Of a stretch of DNA of 64,000 nt, positions 47,508-55,991 are shown one piece after another. Within the stretch, counting starts at the first letter, position 1. Every line of letters starts with the position of its first letter. Source of the DNA: Nonomuraea harbinensis (GTDB taxonomy: Bacteria; Actinomycetota; Actinomycetes; Streptosporangiales; Streptosporangiaceae). The translations under genes and the position numbers were made by a program. Location: assembly GCF_019396385.1 (NCBI RefSeq), contig NZ_JAHKRN010000016.1, positions 1 to 64,000 of the forward strand. The letters are read 5' to 3'. The notes below the pieces were generated by a model. That model had not been told where the DNA came from, made no database searches, and saw only the letters and a program-made list of their open reading frames with translations.

Positions 47508-49301
47508 GTGCGCTGGCTCTTCGTCCTCCTGGGGGCAGCGATCCTGGCCGCGATCGCGGCGGTGGTCGTCGTCCTGCCCGTCGGCGACGACGAACCCCTC
47601 CAGTCCGCCACCCCGCAGGCCGAGGCCTCGCCGACGCGCGTCCAGCCGACGCCGATGGTCAGCGAGTTCACCGACCCCTGTGGAACGTTCGAGACCCGGG
47701 AGAAGGCGCCCTACGCCGTCACCGGCTACTGGATCACCCCCACGTCCAACCCGTGCACCTGGCGCAGCCAGCTCCAGGAGATCCACCGCGTCGGCGGCGA
47801 CACGGTCATCAGGATCGGCTACGGCCTGCAGTTCCGCACCGTCGACCGCAAGGGACGCGTCAAGACCCGCGACGGCGAGGTCGACTCCCTCTACAAGGCG
47901 TGCGAGGAGGACGGCGTCACCTGCTACGAGTCCGCCGAGCGGGACCTCAAGGAGGCGCACCCCGACAACCGCATCGGGCGCGTGTACGTCTACCGCACCG
48001 ACGAGTCGTTCGGTGACGGCCTGTTCCGGTGTCAGCCCATGGAACGCTCGATCGACGGCGGCAAGCGCACCTACTTCCGCCTCATCGCCCCGCCGGACGG
48101 CTCCGACGACCCGACCTGCGACTTCTCCAAGGGCTCCACGTACGATCTGATCCTCATCGCCGGCTCGCCGGAAGACAGCCTGACCAAGCTGCTCGACCTC
48201 GGCGACCAGTTCGGCGTGCAGGTCTTCCCCGCGCTGCCGCTGGCGCCGCGCGACCCCGCCAGCCCGATCAGGGCCAACCGCAAGCACATCGGCACCCTCA
48301 CCACGGTCACCCGCCGCATCCTCCAGGACTACGGCGCGCGCTTCGCCGAGCGGCAGTCGCTCGGCGGCGTCTATCAGCCGTTCGAGGTGCAGATGGCCGA
48401 CACGCTGGCCGACAACCCCACCCTTGAGGTGTACGCCGACCAGCACCGCATCGTCCGCCAGGAGCTTCCGGGCAAGCCCATCCTGATCAGCCCCTACCTG
48501 GACGCCCGCAAGCGCGTCGCCTTCGGCCAGACCCCCGCGCAGGTCGCCGAGGGCTTCAAGGCGCTGGCCCGGACCGGCGTCGGCATCATCGCCCCGCAGG
48601 ACAGCCGCGGCACCGGCAAGGTCGGCCTCTACTGGCCCGACGAGCGCGGCGACGAGGTGGACGAGCGGCTGCGCCCCGTCGTCGGCGAGACCACCTACAA
48701 GACCGCCTACCACGGCTCCACCCGCGACTACTACCGCGAGATGGCGGCGGCCCGCGAGGAGATGATCGAGGGCGGCCACGACGTGCAGCTCTGGGCCAAC
48801 GTCGAAGCCTTCGAGCCGTCGGGCGACGAGCCCTGCGCGGCCCACGGCACCCGCGGCAAGACCGACAAGAAACGGCTCGACCAGGCCGTGGCCATGGCGG
48901 GCCGCTACGTCCAGAAGATCGTCTCGTACATGTGGAGCGACTTCATGACCTGCGGGTCGCCGTCGGTGGAGTCGGAGATCATGCGCGACTGGCAGCGGCC
49001 GATCGCGGTCGACGCCATCCGCCGCGCCCGCGCACCCGAGGACGGGGTGGAGGTGCGCGGCTACAACCTGAAGGACGGCACCGTCACCGTCGAGTGGTCG
49101 GGCGGCACGGCCGACCTGGTCGTCTCCGAGGTGGGCTGGCTGGACGAGGACCCTCTGGACGAGCTGCCCGAGCACATGCAGACGGCCTGGGTGCCCTTCG
49201 ACTGGAGCCGGGTGCCGTCCGGGGAGTGGGTCCGCATCAAGGTCAAGATCCCTTCCGGGCAGTCGACCAGCGAGCCTCTGCACGTCCGCATCGACACCTG
49301 A
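47508..49301 (+). CDS. Membrane-anchored DUF4434 (glycosidase-like TIM barrel) protein
   Basis: A 597-residue protein with an N-terminal signal anchor (FVLLGAAILAAIAAVVVVLP) and an Ala/Pro/Thr stalk, so it acts outside. The barrel part has AVTGYWITPTSNPCTWRSQL, QEIHRVGGDTVIRIGYG, QSLGGVYQPFEVQMADTL, ILISPYLDARKR and DVQLWANVEAFEPSGDEPC, as in DUF4434 proteins. It also has several Cys that may form disulfides. A C-terminal beta domain follows (VRGYNLKDGTVTVEWSGG). DUF4434 is related to glycoside hydrolase clans. As last gene of the polysaccharide operon it probably trims or releases the polymer; catalytic residues (Glu in QPFEVQ and NVEAFE) are candidates. Confidence 0.72.
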   Translation: MRWLFVLLGAAILAAIAAVVVVLPVGDDEPLQSATPQAEASPTRVQPTPMVSEFTDPCGTFETREKAPYAVTGYWITPTSNPCTWRSQLQEIHRVGGDTVIRIGYGLQFRTVDRKGRVKTRDGEVDSLYKACEEDGVTCYESAERDLKEAHPDNRIGRVYVYRTDESFGDGLFRCQPMERSIDGGKRTYFRLIAPPDGSDDPTCDFSKGSTYDLILIAGSPEDSLTKLLDLGDQFGVQVFPALPLAPRDPASPIRANRKHIGTLTTVTRRILQDYGARFAERQSLGGVYQPFEVQMADTLADNPTLEVYADQHRIVRQELPGKPILISPYLDARKRVAFGQTPAQVAEGFKALARTGVGIIAPQDSRGTGKVGLYWPDERGDEVDERLRPVVGETTYKTAYHGSTRDYYREMAAAREEMIEGGHDVQLWANVEAFEPSGDEPCAAHGTRGKTDKKRLDQAVAMAGRYVQKIVSYMWSDFMTCGSPSVESEIMRDWQRPIAVDAIRRARAPEDGVEVRGYNLKDGTVTVEWSGGTADLVVSEVGWLDEDPLDELPEHMQTAWVPFDWSRVPSGEWVRIKVKIPSGQSTSEPLHVRIDT

Positions 49302-49339
49302 CGGTCACCAGGTCGTGCGGCAGCGTGTAACGTGCCTGC

Positions 49340-50005
49340 ATGGTCCCGCGCATTCCGGTCAGCGTCGACCTGGTCGTGCTCACGGTCCGTAACCACGCGC
49401 TCAGCGCGCTCACCTGGCGTCGCGACAACCCGCCCTTCCTGCGCCGCTGGTCGCTCTCCGGCGGGTTCATCCAGCTCGACGAGGACCTTCCGGCGGCCGC
49501 CCAGCGCATCCTGTCGGAGCGCGCCGGCCTCCCCGGCGCCCCCGTCCACCTGGAGCAGCTCCAGACCTACGGCTACCCCGACCGCGACCCCCGCCAGCGC
49601 GTGCTCAGCGTCGCCTACCTCGGCATCGCCCCCGACCTGCCGGCCTCGGAGAAGGCCCACATGAGCTGGCAGCCCGTCGAATCCCTCGCCGTCATGGCCT
49701 TCGACCACCGCCGCATCATGCTCGACGGGGTCGAGCGGGCCAGGGCCAAGCTCGAATACACCTCGCTGGGGGCCGCCTTCTGCCCGCCGGAGTTCACGGT
49801 GGCCGACCTGCGGAGGGTGTACGAGATCGTCTGGGGCCGCACGCTCGACCCGCGCAACTTCCACCGCAAGGTCACCAAGGCGGAGGGCTTCCTCGTGGAG
49901 ACGGGCGCCACCACGACCCGCGACGGCGGCCGCCCCGCCAAGCTCTACCGCCGCGGCCCCGCCGAGCTCCTGCACCCCCCGATGCTCCGCTCGCTCAAGG
50001 AATGA
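49340..50005 (+). CDS. NrtR-like Nudix/winged-helix regulator
   Basis: A 221-residue protein. The Nudix domain comes first (VDLVVLTVRNHALSALTWRR; WSLSGGFIQLDEDLPAAAQR). Its Nudix box is degenerate: RI and ER replace the catalytic RE and EE, so hydrolysis is unlikely. The C-terminal winged helix (FTVADLRRVYEIVWGRTLDP, NFHRKVTKAEGFLVETG, GGRPAKLYRRG) is that of NrtR. NrtR proteins bind ADP-ribose and repress NAD-synthesis genes. No NAD gene is adjacent here, so the target is open. Confidence 0.85.
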   Translation: MVPRIPVSVDLVVLTVRNHALSALTWRRDNPPFLRRWSLSGGFIQLDEDLPAAAQRILSERAGLPGAPVHLEQLQTYGYPDRDPRQRVLSVAYLGIAPDLPASEKAHMSWQPVESLAVMAFDHRRIMLDGVERARAKLEYTSLGAAFCPPEFTVADLRRVYEIVWGRTLDPRNFHRKVTKAEGFLVETGATTTRDGGRPAKLYRRGPAELLHPPMLRSLKE

Positions 50006-50050
50006 CCAGGGCCGGTGATGCCCTGGCGAGGGCTGGCCTATCGTATGGAC

Positions 50051-51112
50051 ATGCCTCGTTTCCGCCCGATCCTCGACACCATGCCGGCCTACAAGCCGGG
50101 CAAGGCCGTCATGACGCCCGACGGCCGGTCCTACAAGCTGTCGTCCAACGAGTCGCCCTACGAGCCGTTGCCGTCCGTCGTGGAGGCCATCGCCGAGGGG
50201 GCGCGGCTGATCCACCGCTATCCCGATCCGGGGGCGGTCAAGCTGACCGAGGCGATCGCGGAGCGGTTCGGGGTGCCGGCGGAGCACATCGCGCTGGGCG
50301 CGGGGTCCGTGACGGTGGCGCAGCAGCTGTTCGAGAGCGTCGGCGACCCGGGCGCCGAGGTGGTCTACGCGTGGCGGTCGTTCGAGGCCTATCCGCTCCT
50401 CGCCGACCTGGCCGGGGTGACGTCCGTACGGGTGCCGCTGGCCGGGGAGGACCACGACCTGGACGCCATGGCCGAGGCGATCAACGACCGGACGCGCATG
50501 GTGTTCGTGTGCAACCCCAACAACCCGACCGGCACCTCGATCCGCGAGCGTGAGCTGGTGGCGTTCCTGGACCGGGTGCCGGAGCACGTGCTGGTGGTGC
50601 TCGACGAGGCCTATCGTGAGTACGTCCGCGACGAGTCGGTACCCGACGGCCTCACTCTCTACCGCGACCGGCCGAACGTCTGCGTGCTGCGCACGTTCTC
50701 CAAGGCGTACGGGCTCGCGGGGCTGCGCGTCGGCTACGTGGTCGGGCAGGAGCCGGTCGCGGCCGCCGTGCGCAAGACGATCATCCCGTTCGCGGTCAAC
50801 CAGCTCGCCCAGGTGGCGGCCATCGCGTCGCTGGCGGCGGAGGACGAGCTGCTGGAGCGGGTGGAGCGGGTGGTCAAGGAGCGCACCCGGGTCCGCGAGG
50901 CGCTCATCGCCCAGGGCTGGGAGGTGCCGCCGACGGAGGCCAACTTCGTCTGGCTGCGGCTGGGCGAGCGCACCATGGACTTCGCCGCGGCCTGCGCCGC
51001 CGAGGGCGTCGCGGTGCGGCCGTTCGCGGGGGAGGGCGCCCGGGTCTCCATCGGCGACCCGGAGGCCAACGACGCCTTCCTGACCGCCGCTGCCGCCTTC
51101 ATGAAGGCGTAG
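50051..51112 (+). CDS. HisC/Pat-type aromatic/histidinol-phosphate aminotransferase
   Basis: A 353-residue fold-type I PLP enzyme. It has YKLSSNESPYEPLPSVVEAI, HRYPDPGAVKLTEAIAERFG, FVCNPNNPTGTSI, LDEAYREYV and the PLP-lysine motif TFSKAYGLAGLRVGYVVG, with RVSIGDPEANDAFL at the end. This matches histidinol-phosphate/aromatic aminotransferases; without other his genes nearby, a phenylalanine/tyrosine role (Pat) is more likely. TATCGT lies six bases before ATG 50051, which suggests a leaderless message; ATG 50045 is the alternative. It ends overlapping the convergent EamA gene. Confidence 0.88.
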   Translation: MPRFRPILDTMPAYKPGKAVMTPDGRSYKLSSNESPYEPLPSVVEAIAEGARLIHRYPDPGAVKLTEAIAERFGVPAEHIALGAGSVTVAQQLFESVGDPGAEVVYAWRSFEAYPLLADLAGVTSVRVPLAGEDHDLDAMAEAINDRTRMVFVCNPNNPTGTSIRERELVAFLDRVPEHVLVVLDEAYREYVRDESVPDGLTLYRDRPNVCVLRTFSKAYGLAGLRVGYVVGQEPVAAAVRKTIIPFAVNQLAQVAAIASLAAEDELLERVERVVKERTRVREALIAQGWEVPPTEANFVWLRLGERTMDFAAACAAEGVAVRPFAGEGARVSIGDPEANDAFLTAAAAFMKA

Positions 51113-52046
51113 ACACCGCCGCGGCCGGCTCGGGGGCCTTCTTGGGGCGTCGCCGCTCCGTCGACACGACCAGGGCGACGCCCACCAGGATCACCAGCCC
51201 GCCCAGCAGGATCTGCACGGTCACCTGCTCCTGCAACACCAGCACGCCGAGGATCACCGCCACGATCGGGTTCACGTACGCGTACGTCGACACCAGCGAG
51301 ATCGGCGCGTTGCCCAGCAGCCACGTGTAGGCGGTGAACCCGACCAGCGAGCCGATCACGATCAGATACGCGAGCGCGGCCCAGGAGCGGCCGGAGACGA
51401 GCGCGGGGTCGAGCCGCTCGCCCGCCACGGCGCCGACGGCGACCATGCCGAGGCCTCCGGCGACCATCTCGACGGTGCTGGCCGCGAACGTGTTGGCGGG
51501 CATCGCGATCCGTCCCGACAGGAACGAGCCGACGGACCAGGACGCGGAGGCGAGCAGGATGACCGCGATCCCGGTGGCGCTGCCGCTCGCCCCGCCGCCG
51601 CTGAGCGACACGGCCGCCACCCCGGCGAACCCGACCAGCACCCCGGCCAGCGTGAGCACCATCGGCCTGTCGCGTACCGCGATCCTGAACACGACCAGCC
51701 AGAGCGGCACGGACGCCACGAGCAGCGCGGCGAGGCCGCTGGAGATGTGCTGCTCGGCGACGGCCACCATGCCGTTGCCGCCCGTCAGCAGCAGGAGCCC
51801 GACCAGCGCCGCGCTGCCGAACTGGCGGCGCGTCATCCGGAAGACGGCGCGGCCCTTCCTGATCGCCAGGAACGCGCCCAGCAGCAGCGCCGCGGAGAGG
51901 AAGCGGATGGCGCCGCTGAACATGGGCGGCATCGTCTCGATGACGATGGCGATGCCGAGGTAGGTGGAACCCCAGACCACGTAGACGATGCCCAGCGCCG
52001 TCCACACGGCGAGCGAGACCCGCCGGTCAGGTGTGTCAGCTGTCAT
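51099..52046 (-). CDS. EamA/DMT family transporter
   Basis: A 315-residue permease with ten helices in two EamA repeats: VVWGSTYLGIAIVIETMPPM and GLLLLTGGNGMVAVAEQHIS in the first, WSVGSFLSGRIAMPANTFAA and TYAYVNPIVAVILGVLVLQE in the second. The family exports metabolites such as amino acids or takes up small solutes. A perfect 15-base palindrome covers its start codon. The stop overlaps the aminotransferase gene by 14 bases. Confidence 0.9.
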   Translation of the reverse strand: MTADTPDRRVSLAVWTALGIVYVVWGSTYLGIAIVIETMPPMFSGAIRFLSAALLLGAFLAIRKGRAVFRMTRRQFGSAALVGLLLLTGGNGMVAVAEQHISSGLAALLVASVPLWLVVFRIAVRDRPMVLTLAGVLVGFAGVAAVSLSGGGASGSATGIAVILLASASWSVGSFLSGRIAMPANTFAASTVEMVAGGLGMVAVGAVAGERLDPALVSGRSWAALAYLIVIGSLVGFTAYTWLLGNAPISLVSTYAYVNPIVAVILGVLVLQEQVTVQILLGGLVILVGVALVVSTERRRPKKAPEPAAAVSTPS

Positions 52047-52056
52047 GACTCATGAC
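52042..52056. promoter_or_regulatory. Perfect palindrome at the EamA start codon
   Basis: GTCATGA-C-TCATGAC: 7-base arms around one base, covering ATG 52046. A dimeric regulator bound here would block the gene. No divergent regulator gene is next to it. Confidence 0.45.
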
Positions 52057-52115
52057 GATAGTCCTCGCCGCCGACAGAGCGCATGCGGGTATCAGACGTT
52101 GAGATGTGGGAACCC

Positions 52116-52131
52116 CCGGGCTTCGGCCCGG
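52116..52131. other. UUCG-tetraloop hairpin between EamA and the cyclase-like regulator
   Basis: CCGGGC-TTCG-GCCCGG, a very stable 6-base stem. Together with the terminator at 52271-52308 it fills the 273-base gap 52047-52319, where I see no gene. Confidence 0.6.
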
Positions 52132-52270
52132 ACGGGTGATGGTCGGCGGGGCGCCCCCAGAACGGTTGGCGCCCCCGTCCGAATCCCATCGATCGGGGGC
52201 GACGAAATTCATACCCGTCTCTCCACGCCCCAACCGCGAATCAACGGGAAGTCAACAGTCCCAAGAGGAC

Positions 52271-52308
52271 GGCCCGCCGCCGGAGGGGGGAAGGAAGGGC
52301 GGCGGGCC
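52271..52308 (-). terminator. Terminator hairpin after the cyclase-like regulator gene
   Basis: GGCCCGCCGCC (52271-52281) and GGCGGCGGGCC (52298-52308), a perfect 11-base stem with a purine-rich 16-base loop, 12 bases beyond the regulator stop on its strand. No U-run. Confidence 0.75.
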
Positions 52309-52319
52309 TGTTCAGGGGG

Positions 52320-53609
52320 TCAGCGGGGGCCCAGCTTCTCCACGATCAGACGGTAGAGCTGGCGCGGCCGGCCCGGCTGCGGCGTGCGGTTGGGCGGCAA
52401 CGGCCACGCGAGTCCCTCGTCAACCAGCGTGCGCAGCAGCCGCCGCGCCGTACGCGGCGTCACCCCCAGCATCTTGCCCGCGCCCTCCGCGTCCACCACG
52501 GTGTCGCCGCCCTCCAGCTTGGCGGCCAGCCGCGACAGCACCTCCACGCCCTTGGGCTTGAGCGCGGCCGCGCCGGTCGGCGGCATCCGCGGGGCCGGGA
52601 TGAGCGCCCGGCCCTCCCGGTCGACCGCGAACCCCTGCGCCTGCTTGCCCGCCTGCGTGCGCGCCAGCGCGGCCCGTGCGTGCGACTCGGCGTCGTGGGT
52701 GGTGCGACCCATGCCCACACCCACCTCGACCGCCAGCCCCAGCTCGTCGCGGATCCTGGCGGCGAACGGCAGCACCCTGAACCCGTCGGTGGCCGTCGCG
52801 ACCGAGCCTCTGGTGGCGGTCACCAGATAGCTGTGGTCGTCGATCGGCCAGACGGTGGCGTTGATCCGGTTGGCCTCCTGGACCAGCAGCCGGTGCAGCG
52901 ACAGCCGCAGCTCGTCGCGCCAGTAGCGGGGCGCCGCCCGGCGCACCGGCTCGCGCAGCGTCGGCACCTCCACCAGCACGACCGTGAGCTGTGACTCCTC
53001 CAGCCGGTGGTGCGCGCCGAGCAGCGCCGCGGTGTGCAGCGCCGTGCGGATGGCCGCCGACGTCGGCCTGATCCTGATGACCGGCACCCCCGCCGCCTGC
53101 AGGCGTTCGGCCACGGCGGGAAGGCACGTCAGCGCCCCCGTGGTCGTGCCCTGGCGGGACAGCCGTTCGTGGAAGGCGGCGATCGTGCCGGTGGCGCCCG
53201 GCTCGTCGCGGCTGTGCACGTCCGCCGCCGGGATGCCGAGGTCGGTGTACGCCTCCTCGACATCGGCCCGGCTGACCACATCGACGCTCACCCGCTGCGG
53301 GTCCACCCGCGTGTCCAGTGCCGCCTTCGCCAGTGCCGCGATCAACGCCGCCCCGCCGACCTGCACGTACGTGGCGGGCATCGTCAGCACGCCGGAACGC
53401 CTGGCCAGGTCGTAGGGCACCGGGCTGGCGAACAGACAGGCGTCGACGCCGGGACCGAGCCGTGTCACCTTGTCGGGCGCTTCCTGCTCGTCGCGATAGG
53501 CGGCGGCCACCAGGCGGCAGGGAAGCGGCGCTGCGGCGTGACCCATCAACATGACCCGCTCCACCAGGTCATGAGGTCCGACCACGCCAATGGTGAGATC
53601 CGGTGTCAT
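52320..53609 (-). CDS. Winged-helix regulator with a degenerate nucleotide-cyclase-like domain
   Basis: About 429 residues from ATG 53609. Residues 1-190 form an alpha/beta, PrpR- or Rossmann-like sensor (LTIGVVGPHDLVERVMLMGH; GVLTMPATYVQVGGAALIAA). Residues about 205-330 resemble a GGDEF/class-III cyclase or GTP-cyclohydrolase-III fold (LTVVLVEVPTLREPVRRAAP; VEVGVGMGRTTHDAESHARA) without an intact GGDEF or metal motif. The C-terminal 75 residues are a winged helix (GAGKMLGVTPRTARRLLRTL; GRPRQLYRLIVEKLG). It may sense a nucleotide and bind DNA. The start is uncertain, with a weak ribosome site. It lies downstream of murA on the same strand with a 201-base gap. Confidence 0.6.
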   Translation of the reverse strand: MTPDLTIGVVGPHDLVERVMLMGHAAAPLPCRLVAAAYRDEQEAPDKVTRLGPGVDACLFASPVPYDLARRSGVLTMPATYVQVGGAALIAALAKAALDTRVDPQRVSVDVVSRADVEEAYTDLGIPAADVHSRDEPGATGTIAAFHERLSRQGTTTGALTCLPAVAERLQAAGVPVIRIRPTSAAIRTALHTAALLGAHHRLEESQLTVVLVEVPTLREPVRRAAPRYWRDELRLSLHRLLVQEANRINATVWPIDDHSYLVTATRGSVATATDGFRVLPFAARIRDELGLAVEVGVGMGRTTHDAESHARAALARTQAGKQAQGFAVDREGRALIPAPRMPPTGAAALKPKGVEVLSRLAAKLEGGDTVVDAEGAGKMLGVTPRTARRLLRTLVDEGLAWPLPPNRTPQPGRPRQLYRLIVEKLGPR

Positions 53610-53810
53610 AGCGCCCGGGCGTGACACTCGGGAAGTTTCTTCCGCCCTCTCGACCAATGTTCGTCCCATCCTGCGATCCGTTGCAGTGCTCTCTTTTGGA
53701 ACGATCGCTCGCGGGGGCCGTAATGTCACGCCCGACTTTTCCGGAAAGACGTTCTGGTTGACCGCCCGAGAAGATGTATCAGCAGCTCAACGGGGTTTTT
53801 CCAGCCGTTA

Positions 53811-55076
53811 TCAACGCTCAGAAATCTCTCGTGTAATGTCCGCGCCGAGAGCTCGCATTCGGGGCGCGAGATGTGCGTGACCGCGATCGATGAGGTATCC
53901 GGAGTCGATGACGGTCTCGCCATTGGCGGCCAGTCCGGCGAGCACCAGCGCTATACCCGAACGCAGATCGTGAGCGGTTACGCCGGCTCCGGTGAGCGGG
54001 GTCGCGCCGCGCACGATCGCCCGGCTGCCGTCGACCTCCACGTTGGCGCCCATCTTGTTGAGCTCGCCCGCCAGCGCGAAGCGGCCGTCGAAGATGCGCT
54101 CGTGGATGTAGCTGGTGCCGCCGGCCAGCGCGGCCACCGTCATCATCGGCGACTGGAGGTCGGTGGCGAAGCCGGGATAGGTGTCGGTGATGATGTTGAT
54201 CGGCCGCAGCGGCCCGTCGCACCGCACCTGCAGCACCGCGCCCTGCCGGGCGAAGTCGACGCCCATCTGCTCCAGCTTGTAGCGCACCACCCCCAGGTCG
54301 AGGCCGGTGCCGACGAGGCTCACCTCGCCCTGCGTGATGGCCGCGGCCATGGCGAACACGCCCGCGTCGAGCCGGTCGGGCATCACCGTGTGCTCGACGG
54401 CGTGCAGCTCCTCGACGCCCTCGACGGTGATGAAGCCGGTGCCGCCGCCGCTGATCCGCGCGCCCATCTTGGTGAGCATGTCGATCACGTCGAGGACCTC
54501 CGGCTCCAGCGCCGCGTTCTCGATGACCGTGGTGCCCTTGGCCAGGGCGGCGGCCATGATGAGGTTCTCGGTGCCGGTGTGGGAGGGGGTGTCGAGGTAG
54601 AGCGTGGCGCCGGTCAGCCCGGACGCCTTGACGTGGATCACCGTCTCGCCCTCGTCGACCACCGCGCCCAGGCGCTTGTAGCCCAGGTAGTGGAAGTCGA
54701 GGTTGCGGCTGCCGAGGTTGCAGCCGCCGACGCCTTCCACGATCGCCTCGCCCAGCCGGTGGAGCAGGGCGGGGGTGAAGAGCACCGAGCCGCGGAACCG
54801 GCGGGCGATCTCGGCGGGCAGCACCGGGCTGGTCAGCCGGGAGGCGTCGATGACGAGCGTGCGCTCGGACTCGTGCAGCTCGACGTACGCGCCCACGGCC
54901 TCGGCCAGCTCGACGGCGCGGCGCACGTCCTCGATGATCGGTACGTTGCGCAGGACGGTGCGGCCTTCGGCCGTGAGCAGAGCCGCACCGATCATCGGCA
55001 GCACGGCGTTCTTGGCGCCCTGGATGAAAGCGGTTCCACGCAGGGGGTTGCCACCGCGCACGCGGTAACGGACCAT
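53811..55076 (-). CDS. murA: UDP-N-acetylglucosamine 1-carboxyvinyltransferase
   Basis: A 421-residue EPSP-synthase-fold enzyme from ATG 55076 (AAGGAG upstream). It has the substrate Lys22 in IQGAKNAVLPMIGAALL, ARRFRGSVLFTPALLHRLG, and the active-loop motif GVGGCNLGSRNLDFH with Cys119 at the fosfomycin-sensitive position. It transfers enolpyruvate from PEP to UDP-GlcNAc, the first committed step of peptidoglycan. The mycobacterial enzyme has Asp at the Cys position, so this may be the main MurA with a Cys loop or a paralogue; one window cannot tell. It lies 78 bases after purC. Confidence 0.9.
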   Translation of the reverse strand: MVRYRVRGGNPLRGTAFIQGAKNAVLPMIGAALLTAEGRTVLRNVPIIEDVRRAVELAEAVGAYVELHESERTLVIDASRLTSPVLPAEIARRFRGSVLFTPALLHRLGEAIVEGVGGCNLGSRNLDFHYLGYKRLGAVVDEGETVIHVKASGLTGATLYLDTPSHTGTENLIMAAALAKGTTVIENAALEPEVLDVIDMLTKMGARISGGGTGFITVEGVEELHAVEHTVMPDRLDAGVFAMAAAITQGEVSLVGTGLDLGVVRYKLEQMGVDFARQGAVLQVRCDGPLRPINIITDTYPGFATDLQSPMMTVAALAGGTSYIHERIFDGRFALAGELNKMGANVEVDGSRAIVRGATPLTGAGVTAHDLRSGIALVLAGLAANGETVIDSGYLIDRGHAHLAPRMRALGADITREISER

Positions 55077-55154
55077 TCGGGCGGCTCCTTGAGAGTTCAG
55101 CGTGAGGCTAGGCCCGGCCAACAGTAGCCGGTAACACCACTTGACCCGGCCGAA

Positions 55155-55991
55155 TCATCCTGTAAAGGCAACCCCGGTGATGCGCTCATACGCTTCTCGG
55201 TATCGATCGCGGGTGCGCTCGACCACGACATCGGGCAGCCGCGGTGGTGGAGTTCCGGAATCTTTGTCCCATCCCGATTCCGGCGAAGTAAGCCAATCGC
55301 GGACATATTGCTTGTCATAGGACGGTTGCGACCGGCCCGGCTCCCACTGGTCGGCCGGCCAGAACCGCGACGAATCGGGCGTCAGCACCTCGTCGCCCAG
55401 CGTCAGCACGCCGTCGGCGTCGTAGCCCAGCTCGATCTTGGTGTCGGCGACGATGATGCCGCGCTCGCGGGCGATCTCCGCCCCCCGCGCGTAGACCGCG
55501 AGCGTGATGCGGCGCAGCTCCGCCGCGGTCTCCTCGCCCACCTCCGCGACCACCCGCTCGTACGGGATCGGCTCGTCGTGCTGACCCGCGGGCGCCTTCG
55601 TGGACGGCGTGAAGATCGGCTCGGGCAGCCGCGACCCGTCCACGAGGCCCGGCGGCAGCGGGATGCCCGACACCGCGCCGGTGGCGCGGTATTCGCTGAG
55701 CCCGCCACCCGTCAGGTAGCCCCTGGCCACGCACTCGATCTGCACCATCTTCAGCGGCTTCACCAGCACGCTGCGCGTGTCGGGCCCCGCGGACACCACA
55801 TGGTTGGGCACCACGTCACGCAACTGGTCGAACCACCACAGCGACAGCTGGGTGAGGATGGCGCCCTTGCCGGGGATCTCGGACTCCAGCACGTGGTCGA
55901 AGGCCGAGATCCGGTCGGAGGCGACCATCAGCAACGTCCCCTCGCCGGTCTCGTAGAGGTCGCGGACCTTGCCGGAGTGGAGGTGTCTCAT
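55155..55991 (-). CDS. purC: Phosphoribosylaminoimidazole-succinocarboxamide synthase
   Basis: A 278-residue SAICAR synthase: HLHSGKVRDLYETGEGTLLM, VASDRISAFDHVLESEIPGK, VQIECVARGYLTGGGLSEYR, and PIFTPSTKAPAGQHDEPIPY, with GIIVADTKIELGYDADG. It joins CAIR and aspartate with ATP in purine synthesis. The ATG overlaps the purD stop by 4 bases (ATGA), so the two are translationally coupled. Confidence 0.96.
   Translation of the reverse strand: MRHLHSGKVRDLYETGEGTLLMVASDRISAFDHVLESEIPGKGAILTQLSLWWFDQLRDVVPNHVVSAGPDTRSVLVKPLKMVQIECVARGYLTGGGLSEYRATGAVSGIPLPPGLVDGSRLPEPIFTPSTKAPAGQHDEPIPYERVVAEVGEETAAELRRITLAVYARGAEIARERGIIVADTKIELGYDADGVLTLGDEVLTPDSSRFWPADQWEPGRSQPSYDKQYVRDWLTSPESGWDKDSGTPPPRLPDVVVERTRDRYREAYERITGVAFTG

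Noticed and set aside
52036..52233. Small minus-strand ORF before EamA
   Set aside because: The peptide is Gly/Pro/Arg-rich, has no ribosome site and crosses the UUCG hairpin.
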